64,000 nt of DNA from contig NC_088295.1 of the NCBI RefSeq assembly GCF_032854445.1, forward strand, positions 48,225,385 through 48,289,384, in the 5' to 3' direction. Of the stretch, positions 13,701 through 25,700 are shown in pieces. The stretch comes from Liolophura sinensis. Taxonomy: Eukaryota > Mollusca > Polyplacophora > Chitonida > Chitonidae. Both the position numbers and the translations under genes were made by a program. Below the pieces are notes generated by a model. The model saw only the letters and a program-made list of their open reading frames with translations. It was not told where the DNA came from and made no database searches. How positions within the stretch are numbered: position 1 is the stretch's first letter; each line of letters opens with the position of its first letter.

Positions 13701-16700
13701 AACCAACATGTGGGACATCCAGTAGATATATTTGCAACAGTGCTGCTTATGACTGGTCAATTGCGTGCTCTTGATTGACAGTTCGGAAAGGTCTATAATA
13801 CAGATGTTCAAGAACAGCCTGAACCATAATAAACAAGAAAAGACAAATCAGTAAGTCATGAATAGCTAGTAAGCTAAAAACAAGACACAGTTCATGTATA
13901 AATAAGGTGCCTTTGAGGACACGGATAACTGTGTGGTAAACACCTTGCACAAGTATTATATGTGTAATTGAAAAACTGGAATTAACATGTCAATCATGTA
14001 TGCCCTTGAGGACAGGTAAACACACCAAGTCTAAACTGAAAGACACATATTTGCTGACATCTAAAAATAATGCAGTATGCCTGACTAATAATAGAGCCCG
14101 GCCCATCAGTAAATTATCTTCGTTATCTGAGCCTTGGTAAAGCTGCATGGATGAACATTTCTATCCCATCTGACAGCGATCTCTAGCATTATCCTTAGGT
14201 ATTAAGGTGTTGGTTTTGTAGACCATATGTGTCTACATCATTACTGTCCATTGCTTTCACTTCAGAATCCCGAAGGTAAATATAACCACAACCATGTACA
14301 CACTTGGGCACATATAGCTTTTTTTCTGAACAGAAGAAATCCTCAACCACAAAAATCTAAGTTACTTTGTCCCAAAAAACGGCGAAATCAAAAATCGTTT
14401 AAATTTAAAAACTTGCTACTTGACTGCGTGCTTCATCTTTTGAACTTAAATATGCATATATTTATGCTTGGGGTTAAACATAGTTATAAACACTTTTTTT
14501 AATCATATGACGATAAGCAGCAATAACATGTGTGTTCATATACTGTGCCTTCTTGTGGCAAGGCTAGTCCTTGCCACCAAAGTGCTGCACCCACTGAACT
14601 ATCAGGCCAAAGCCACCACACATGACACCCAACCCAGTCACATTATACTGACAAGGGGCCAACCAGTCCTGTTTCCTTGCTCTAAACTGTCAGGGCTGAG
14701 TGCCAAGCAAGACTGCAGTACCATTATTAGGTCTTTGGTATGATGGGAAAGCAAGTGTTTCTGTGAAAATGACCAGTCCTTTTTTTTTTTTTTTTTGTTT
14801 ATATCAGAAGGCTGCAAAACCGGTGCTATGAAATCTGGGCTTCTTTTCAACAGCGCACATATCACATACTTTCCAGAATCTTTAAAAACAATAACAAACA
14901 TATGAGATTACAATTCAATTACAAGACAATGAATGGCAGTAGTATAATCCTTACAGTTGCTGAATAATGGTGACTTGCAGGCATTCTGGGGGATCTGATT
15001 TTGGCTTAAAAAAGGTTCTTCTGTTTTGCCACTGCCTTTCCCCTAACCCCAGTGATTCACACTTTCTCCAGTATCAATCCACTATTTACATTCACCTTAA
15101 AGTTCCTTACACAATATTTCGCTTAGCAACTGAAGATTTTTCCACAAGTTTCTCTGGAGTAATGTCATATTAATGAATTCTGAAATTCCAAAGGAGGCCC
15201 ATTAAACTATTGGTACTTGGGCTCCAGACACAACAGGGTTCTGACATGGTCTAAATTAAGCTTTAATCAGACTGAAACCCTCCTCAAGTTCACAATGACT
15301 GCAGGCAGGGGCAACACCACAGCCATCCACAGGTTTCTGAAAGACCTCACCACTTATGACATTTTATATTTATTATTTATTACAATATATTTACAATGTA
15401 ATTATTGTACTTCTGTACTTACTCTACACTGCATTTCAAAGCCACACTGGACCCCCCATGATTAAATAACCACCAACATGACTCAAGGGGAATTCCCTTC
15501 CAACTGGGAAGGCAATATGAAGCCAAACAGCTAACCCTCTTACGTATTAATAATGTCGTGCAGTCATGATCAGCTAACCTTAATACCCTACTGTGACCTT
15601 GTCTGAAATGGAACAGAAGTGGCAGCAAGATTCTTCACCAGTAATATGGCACGCATGTATTTGCCAGAAATTTCCATCTGTAACAATTACTGTAAATCTT
15701 CAACCTTTTCAACCCCTGAAGCACTTTTTAAAGTGGAATTTATGCACACAATTAGTAAATATATGCTTGAGATTTTACGTTGTACTTAACAGTATTTCAG
15801 TCATATGACGATGATATACAACTAATACGAAAGTGATGCTAAAAATGATTTATTTGTGTCACTTAAGATGCAAGCATCATAACACTGTGCAAATCATTTC
15901 TCTACAATCCACAGTTCTCTCAGAATATTTCAAAACATTATCTGCACACGTGGTTGAAAAGGTTGAAGAATTAGGGTAAGAAAACATTCTGCTACTGAAC
16001 ATGTAATTCCTTTAGCACCAAAACTGCCTCTTTTGCATGGTGATGACATGAATCACGAATGGTGGCGTTACAGCAATGATACTATACCAGAGCACCAGTA
16101 TATGGCACAGTTCATTCACAGAACCAGATGATCATACAAGAACAACGTATTAAACTGAAGGCAGCAGTCACTCAAGACACCCATCTCTAACCGCTGAACA
16201 GACCTGACACTTTAAGCTATTATTCAGAAAAAGTATATTAACATGGAAGCATTCCACTTGAGTATGTGAGTATATATGTACACTGACATAGGCAAACAGG
16301 GTACACATTTTTGTTGAATTCATAAATTGTACACATTCTGCATGCCATATTAAAGCAAAAATTAAGCATATTTATGCATGCTGGTTAGGGATGTTGAGCT
16401 GTTTGAGAAGATGCATTTTGGTACAGATTAAAATGAGATTTGATGATTGTGGTTTGTCCATTTTATGAAGGGGGTTAAGAAAAGGGGTAGAATGGTTGAC
16501 ACAGATTTAGTACAATGAAATCATGTAATTCAGGTTTTACTTAAAAAGAAAAACAACACTACTCCAGATGTATATATGTATCAATGAAGAGTCACATTTA
16601 AAGTTAAAAAAATATCACTTTTTATTTTGTAATGTGGGATAACAGAGGCATTGCACCTTCAAGTAAGCAAAAACGCTGATGAGGGGAAAATTAAACGGGT

Positions 16701-19700
16701 CGCCATGCTCCCGGTTTTAACCAACCCAACTGCAAAGATATTTCTACCACCCCAAAGGCATCTGTTCCGCTGTGAAGTCACTTGTTCCTAGTCCACCAGT
16801 TTGCCATGTAGAAGTACTGTGTTAAATCGCCTGTTTTCCTACTCATTACGAGACAATTCTGATAATATTTAAAGTCATTTTCAATGAGAAAGTGGTAGTG
16901 GAATACGTCTTGCATTATTCCTCAAGGTCTCAACAAAGAGGCGACAATGCTTGGCTTTCGGTTGTAAAAATAAGAGGCACTGTACTTCGCAGGGGAAAGG
17001 AGCATCTCGCTTCTAATAATGAAGGGCATAGGATACGGATGACACGACATCGTGTTTCCAGTAAAATGGTATATCAAATGAACTCATAAGAATTCCAAAC
17101 TAAAAAGCGATTTATAGGGTAACCAAGCACATAATAAAAAGAATGGTTAGGCCAATTATGTCTGTATGGACTCCTCTTCTGAAATAACTTTGGCTATATT
17201 TTTGGTTGTTTTTTCTTTTAATAATGGTACATGTAATATAATGTTTGTAGTTTTGTTATAGTATTACATGTATTAAACTTAGATTATGACCAAAAATAGT
17301 ATATCTATACTAATTAAAACCCTGCATCACACCTTTTTTACACAATTACATGTGTGTAAATAATTATACCAGTTCTACAGACTCAAATACAAATACACAC
17401 ATACTGCTGTGAAACTTATTGCAGAAACATTTTAATGGCTCCCAAGCATCAAAGCCTAAACTAAGAAAATACTGCATCTAGAAGTGTTACCTATTTGTCT
17501 CTCTATATCAGCTGCCTCATCTGGGGTAGCTCTTGGTATAACCCCGGGGTCACTGAAGCTGGTGCGGAATAATGTTGACATGACAAAGATGAAGAGGGCC
17601 CCGGCAACAGCCGGGATGGCAGGGCTCACATGAATGGCCAGGTACGGACAACTGAAAAACAAGCAACATCGGGAGGTTAGTGAAAAGATCAATTACATGT
17701 GAACAAATCGTGCACACTTACTTCATGAATTATGAATGTATTATTTCCAATATTTGTTCATTTCAAAAAAGTAAGACTTGAAGTATACACATGCATTATA
17801 TATTTATTTACTTCAATGGTGTCCTCAAGAATATTTCACTTGTACGACAGCAGCAAACATTATGGCAGGAGGAAACCAAGGAAACCCACAACCATCCACA
17901 GGTGGCTGATAGACCTTTCTACATCCAACCGGAAAGGATGCACATTTTTTATAATTTTTTACTTGTTTCGAGATAAGTCTAACTTACACAAAAGTCTCTG
18001 TAAGATACAATTTGTTCATTTCCTTTCTTTTATTTATCTGATTGGTGTTTTACACCAGCATTATGGTGGGAGGAAACCGGGCTTTACCCATCACCTACCA
18101 CAGGTTGCTGTCAGACCTTCCAAAGTAAGTTAGGAAAGGAAGCCAGCATGAGCTGGATTTGAACTCACAGCGGCTGGATAGGTGAGAGGCTCCCGGGTTA
18201 TTGTGCAGTTCTAGCATGCTAACGTCTCGAAAGTCCCCATTGTGTTTGTCTTCTAAAGACTTTGTCCATAGGCCATACAGTCTATTAGTACTGAACAGTG
18301 AAGACAGGCTGAGCACTAAACACTGCGGTAATATAGCCTATACACAAATATTACGTTTATCTATGAAGAATTGAAGTTTAAAAACCCATAAAGTATTCAT
18401 ATCACCAATCTCTACAAAGTTGTCTGCTGCTTAACATGTAAGTATATGCAAACATTATCGAGAAAACAGGTTAATGCAAATAATGGCAGATGAGTTCTTC
18501 TGGGCAAAATCACTTTTATACTTTCTCATGAGTCAGCAAGTGTCAATGAACGAGAACATGTGCACTAGTCCCTCTCTAGGAAGGCACTGTTGTCATCTAC
18601 GCTATATCAGCTGGCCAAGGAGGTGCTTAAATAATTTAGCCTCGCAAAACTCATGCACTGTGTGGATTAACACTAACATACATGTCTAAATGCTCCATTA
18701 GCTAGAAGTTTCTGTGAGCTTAATGTCAGAAGTTCAATGTGTTGCGGAAACAAATATGGCTGTACGGACAGTTCACTGTATAATATATACTTATATGTAC
18801 ACTGAACGTGTACCTCACAGTAGCCTGCAGCTGTACAACACTGATAGCCATAATACTTCGAACCTGTTTACTTGTGTGTCATTTGTTCAAAACCTGGAGG
18901 AAATTTGCACTGAACTGTGTCAAAATACTGCAGACAATGCAACTGTTATTGTACATGTTTACAGAAGGCGGATGACTTCCAGCAGTGAGTCTGACAACAA
19001 TGAAGTTATTAACTGGATAACTTGATCACAAGTAAAGGGTACTTCAATTTACCCCTTAGCTTCCACTTGACCTCGGATATTGCTCCAAACTCAATGAACA
19101 GCCAAGCATGAAATTACACCAGTGCTTCTTCTTATGAGGACAAACAGAAGGGGGTGATCTATTTACTAGATTAAGGTATGCCTTCCAAGCAGATCATTTC
19201 CTCACCACTGAAAGGTCATCTGGCAGACATCCCATTCAAAGTGTGACCAATTTTACATACTGACACACAGGGACTTCCTTTGTGCTACAACAGCTACAAA
19301 CAAAGCTGACAAAGCGTAATGGCGCCATTATCATATTAATTGTTGTGGACTGCATGCAGCATACAGAACACACGCATGCCCTCGATACACTGATTATACA
19401 AGACATCCTTGCTTAATGACATTTATTAAAGTAGAGCATGATTTGTGGTGCCAATGGTGACAATAAAGGGTTTGGTGTTAGCTCACAAGACCATGTGCGC
19501 CGGAGTCACTAAAATTTATCTTGGTTCTCTCTCATGTTTTTCTTGATGACTGTTAAAAGTTAAACACATGCCACTGTAACCCTAAAACTTTTCACATGTG
19601 CACGTGTCTATTTAACACATGGTGAGAGGGCAATGTCTTGTCTTGCTACATGTAGAAAATCTTGTCTTATCAAAAACCACAAAGATGACTAATCTACCCA

Positions 19701-22700
19701 CTGCAATACACTGTGCATAATCTCCAAAAGCTTCAACTATTCAATGTGCACAAACTGCATCCATACTCCGCTCTAATATCTGCACACGCCAAAAGGTTGA
19801 ATGATTAATTGACACAGCTGTACATAATGACTGACTGATACATTGTGTCTAATTACATGTACATGTATACTGGTTGAACAGATTGAGGAGTTTGCATGTG
19901 ATGTCGTCACCTTCCAGGAAGATTACACCTGATCAGCGCATAGTGAAGAACTAACTACGCTAGAAGTCATGCCAGTATAACAGACTTCCAATGTGATGTA
20001 CATGTACACCAGAAGAAAAACATCCTGTGGTTCATGAGTCAAAGTTAACACTGGTGACTCTGACATCAGTGGAATTTTTGTCAGGCCATTATAGTAGTTA
20101 AATGAGGAATGGTCCAACAGTCCTGTGATTTACACAGTTAGAATACACTGACGTTTAACGCATTAAGTTCCTTGTGACCGTAAATCTACATTTATAAACA
20201 AACAGTTGTCTAAAGCAATGACATGCTTTTTCCAATCATCAAACAGTTTGATCATGTTTTTCTTCATTTTAGAGCAGATCTCTGATCAAATTGGCCAGTG
20301 ACATTATGAAGTCAACTTACACTTATTTATTAATTTGAATATTTACGTTATTGGCGTTTTAAGCCACACTAAAGAATAATTCACTTAAATACAGCGGCTG
20401 CCAGCCATATGGAAGGAGGAAACCAAGTAGAGTCCAGTGGAAACCCACGACTATCCGCAGATTGATGGCAGGCCTTCTCACGTATGACCGCAGAGGATTT
20501 AGCCAGCTTTTGTAGTTGTGTGTACTGTAAATGGAAGTTGTGACTATGACACAGTAGTTAATTTCAATATGGTACCGCAGTTTACACATATATGTGCACA
20601 GTGTCCCAGCAGTCCCACTCTTGCAAAAATACATCTACATCCAAATAAAAGAAGAAAAAGAAACTCATCTCCATGCAGTTGAGTATATTATGTAATAAGG
20701 TGACCCTTAAATTTATTCATGACACTTACATATCCATGGATGTCATTCAAACAAATCTTACTCCCAAAAGAGATACATGTACGAACACTGTAAATATATG
20801 TACATGGAAAACATATGATGGGCTTCATGTTGACATAGCCCCCCCACCAAGAGAAAACCACGAAAGAATGCTCAAAGTAATAAACAAATTTAGATTTTTT
20901 CACACAAACGAGGCCTACGTCAAACATGTTGGTAAACATGTTACAACTACAATTAGCAGGTCATTCTCCCATCCAACAGTTCACTGTGCAATACAGGCTT
21001 ATCCACAAGACCCCCCAAAAAATACACAAACAAAAAAAAAAACAGAAATGACAAAATATCTATCCTGAAAAAATATGTATGTAAATGTATGTAGACAAAG
21101 AGATTGGGTTCATAAATGAACAGGTACATGCTGAGGTATCCAGTTGTACCGATGTATTTTAGCATTATGTCATCCCTGGCAGGAAGTCATGTACTTGCAA
21201 GTTCTTGTTTACACATATATGTTTTAGAGTGGTTACATATTGATAACAAATTATCATAACTTGTTCTAACAGGTCCAATGATTGTGTGTGGGCAAGCCTG
21301 CTCAGTGAGTTTACTCAGAGCTTATATGCTCTTGGCATGTTTAGAAGACCTACATGTATGTGATGAGGTCAGGGACTTTTACAAGGAACTACATGTAGAG
21401 TGTGGTCTATACCTGATACTTCTGTACATGTATGCTCACATAGAAAAAATAAGTAAATAGCTTCAAACTTGTTGTTCGAACTAAGGTTCGAACAACAAGT
21501 TTGAAGTTTGAAGGTGTTTTCAAGTTTATTTGGAAAATAGGATAATAGTCTACTGTGAAAATGTGAATGTGTGTTAGTTACCCCCACCTAAAAATATTAC
21601 ACTACCTGTATTTTCCTCTGAAAATGGATTATATTCGAAGAATTTTTAGGGCAAATGCAATATATGTGAATGGTGAAATTTGCTCACTATAAAACTGGAT
21701 AAAAGGGGTTTTAATACAATATTTTAATCTGAACAAACACTACATATAACAGGAACTTCAACAAGCAAGCCAGTCACGTCTGTCTTGACAGCTGAATTGG
21801 TAGAGTGGTTAAGTCTGAGGTGCTATAGACACCCATTGTGCACAAATACTGAGTGCAAGTCTCATTTGTGCCAGTATTTTGGCTAGTTTCTACATGTATT
21901 TAATCAATTTAATCATATCATATATAAATATATGGAATTTCATGTGAAATGCCTTTATTGCAATATTTTAATCTCAACAAACACTACATATAACAGGGGC
22001 TTCCACAAGCAAGCCAGTCACGTCTGTCTTAGAGCTGAACTGGTAGAGTGGTAAAGTCTGAGGGGCTATAGACACCCTTTGTGCGCTGAGTTCAAGTCTC
22101 ATTTGTGCCAATATTTTGGCTAGTTTCTAAATGTATTTAATCAATTTAATCATATCAGCACATGCAGTTGGAACAATATGCAGGCATTACAGATCCTTAC
22201 CGCACATCATCGAAAGTCAGAATGAACACTTATGGCACTTCCGGCCAATCCAAAATTGAAAGACAAGAGCCTTAAATATACGGAATTTCATGTGACACTA
22301 CAAAAATACAATATTTTAACCTAAACAAACACTACATATAACAGGGGCTTCAACAAGCAAGCCAGTCACATCTGTCTTGACAGCTGAATTGGTAGAGTGG
22401 TAAAGTCTGAGGGGCTATAGACATCCATTGTGCACTAATACTGAGTGCAAGTCTCATTTGTGCCAGTATTTTGGCTAGTTTCTACATGTATTTAATCAAT
22501 TTAATCATATCATATATAAATATACAGAATTTCATGTGACACGCCTTTATTGCAATATTTTAATCTCAACAAACACTACATATAACAGGGGCTTCCACAA
22601 GCAAGCCAGTCACGTCTGTCTTAAGAGCTGAACTGGTAGAGTGGTAAAGTCTGAGGGGCTATAGACACCCTTTGTGCGCTGAGTTCAAGTCTCATTTGTG

Positions 22701-25700
22701 CCAATAGTTTGGCTGGTTTCTAAATGTATTTAATCAATTTAATCATATCAGCACGTGCAGTTGGAACAATATGCAAGCATTACAGATCCTTACCGCACAT
22801 CGTCAAAAGTCAGAATAAAGACTTATGGCACTTCCGGCCAATCCAAAATTGAAAGATGAGAGCCTTAAATATATGGAATTTCATGTGACACGCTTTTAAT
22901 ACAATATTTTAATCTGAACAAACACTACATATAACAGCGGCTTCAACAAGCAAGCCAGTCACGTCTGTCTTGACAGCTGAATTGGTAGAGTGGTAAAGTC
23001 TGAGTCTATACTGAGTTCAAGTCTCATTCGTGCCAGTATTTTGGCTAGTTTCCACATGTATTTAATCAATTTAATCAATGAATGGTGGAAATCATAACTA
23101 AAAGTTTTCCCTGGCATATCTGATGATGTCATGATTTCAATTATGCATTGCTGCACATGCTGTACATGAAGTCCTGAATTCACATGCATGCTATTGGTAT
23201 ATAAATAATAATGATCAATTATCAAATTACACTATTAAAGCTTTTAAAGCTTACACCTGTTAACAACTACGTGTAAACATGAAATCAACATGTTTATCAC
23301 ATTGGTACATGTAACAATTATTACACTCCCAAAACATTGTATCATGAGAAAACACAACAGCATAGTGTTTCTGCAAGATGACTGTATTAACCAGTCATGG
23401 TGTATATGTAGATATGCTAGCAGATTAAGATTATAAGGATAGGATTAAGTACTTATTGGATTATTAATAACAGGATAATACAAGTAATCAATACATGTGG
23501 GTAAGTTATGTTTAAGTTGTCATTGTTTGTTGACTCAGATTTTGTGGAGCTATACTGCGTTTACATCAAATCAACCTTTTTGGCTAATGCTCATTGCTGG
23601 CATTGGTAATTACATGTGGATCTTAATTTTGTGGGGAAAACAATGTTTTCAAGGAAAGACTGTTCGTCTAGGCGTCATATGCCACCTCCAGATGGCTCTC
23701 CCAACTACGATCAAGTTTTTGCACCATGCTAAAGCCAAGTGTATTTATTATCATAATAAATTTATTTGCCAAACTGGCTTGGTCAGAGGATAATATATCT
23801 ACTCAACGACGTTGTGAATGATGTTTTTTGTTTACTAACGAAATGGATCCCAAACAAAAAGTGAATTTTTGAGCACTGAGCGGGTAAGATAGTTTCAAAA
23901 GGCCTGTAACTTTCATGACCAACAATAACTTTCACAACGCATTCAAATGAACAACAGTTGCACACCACCTTTTGATCATGAGGATGTTTATCAATGAGGA
24001 CGTTGAAAAAAACAAACATGCATTTTGAAGATAGATGGGACATTTCCCAACATCTGCTCACAGCAGCTCAGAACACTGGTCAGACAGGTCAAGTGAAAGA
24101 CTTTTCTGCAATCTGTCTGCACTCACTGCACCCCAAAATGCAAAACCCTTTGGCCCTTGTAAGCTTTCCACAGAAATTAAATCGATAACCATTTATGAGC
24201 GACAATTCAAATCTGAGTGCAATTCACTGGATCCCATTCTTATATAAATGTTCAGCTTTAGGACAGGGTGTGACATGCACTTCACTCACACTTGCCTTTG
24301 ATTTCATACTTCTGTGACTGACATACAGTCAATTCAGACTTGAGCATATAACATACATGCTAGCCTGAAGCACATTTTACAAAAAGGTTGTAGCTTTAAT
24401 ACATCAACATAACTGTCATGTCTAACACATACTGTAGAGATAAGTTGTCACAGTACATGTAGTTACGTTGGCATTACGTATGACGTACACTAGTTCGTTA
24501 TTTATTAAGTGGGCTCCAGATCACTATCAGCACCTGCACTTGGAACAATATGTAGGCATGACAGATCCTTACCGCACATCATCAAAAGTCAGAATGAACA
24601 CTTATGGCACTTCCGGCCAATCCAAAATTGAAAGATGGGAGCGTAAATATACGGAATTTCATGTGACACGCTTTGATATAATTTTTTTTTTCTTTTACAG
24701 AAATAGAGATGTGTGAAAACAGAATGAAACTGGACATTTACGAGAGCTGTCTTACCCATCTTGTCTTTTCCGCCCCTTGGATTAGAAATATGGATGACAC
24801 TATGCCAGAATCAAAGATGGTACACTATTGTAGGGGTCATATACTCTTATCGCTGTTTTTCTTTATCTTACAGCTATAAGTGTAATAGAGATTATTCTAT
24901 TTTTGGTGAAACATGCATGGTCCCTCAATAGATTTTTCTATTTCTATTATGCCCCCTTTGTTTTGGTGCATAAATGCCTGGTACAACCACAAATTAACAA
25001 CTGCTATTCCGAAGTACTGAGCTGTTGTAAAAACAATGAAAAGGTTGCTGACCAGCTTTTCAGATGTTCATTGTTAAAAGTAGATTCTTATACAGCCCTT
25101 GAAGACTCCAACTCCTTTTCTTATATTGGCCTAGCTTCGTTGGAGTCTCGACGCTAACAGTATTAATTTTGTTTTCAACAAAAGTCCAGGGATTTTCTTT
25201 TTGTTATTGAATAAGTCTCATGTAAATAAAAGACACCAACCTACTCATTTTAGAATAGATTTATAATAGCCATGAAGGCTTCCACGGCACATGCTCCTCG
25301 GCCGTGGTCGCCATCATCCTACTGCTCCACTATGAAGCAGGACATGTGCGTAGGTCTACCTGTAGCTGCTCAACATGGTGCCCACGGAGCATGTACCATG
25401 GAAATCTTATGGTTATAATAAACCTATTCTAAAGCGAGTAGGGACAGAAGGTGGCAGTGCAGTGGGTGCAGAAAGCAGGTCTTTAGGTTGGTGTCTTTTA
25501 TTTGCACGAGACTTTACAATAACTCAATAACAAAGACAATCAGCCTGGACCTTCACTGAATACGAAATTAACATAGCTAGCGCCAAGACTCCAACGACGC
25601 TAGGCCAATGTAAGAAAAGGAGTTGGAGTCTTTCGGGGCTAATTCTTCTACAAATTCACCTCAACTTTACAAATCCTCGCTATTGAGTTTTTAGTGTCAA

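Larger units (their letters stand above)
4675..17490 (-). other. ZDHHC14 intron 2
   Basis: 12.8 kb without a recognisable exon on either strand. It contains a full-length SINE (7251-7511), an AC/TA microsatellite (about 7671-7742), a 340-bp palindromic element (11570-11909), parts of an older repeat (12391-13580), a SINE-2 copy (14488-14746) and a TIR element (15684-15980). I see nothing specific in 4700-7240, 7760-11550 or 15985-16980. Confidence 0.7.

Noticed and set aside
14468-14743. Frame at 14.5 kb and a similar frame at 32559-32771 as a conserved protein
   Set aside because: The similarity is at the DNA level and belongs to two copies of SINE family 2; the head and tail of the SINE are visible in the 32.5-kb copy.
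20673-21068. 131-codon plus-strand frame
   Set aside because: Composition tracks AT-rich DNA with poly(A) runs; a minus-strand frame overlaps equally well; no family resemblance.
21790-21875. Functional tRNA gene
   Set aside because: A- and B-box-like motifs are present, but no acceptor stem or sound anticodon arm; the unit repeats five times with the same flanks.
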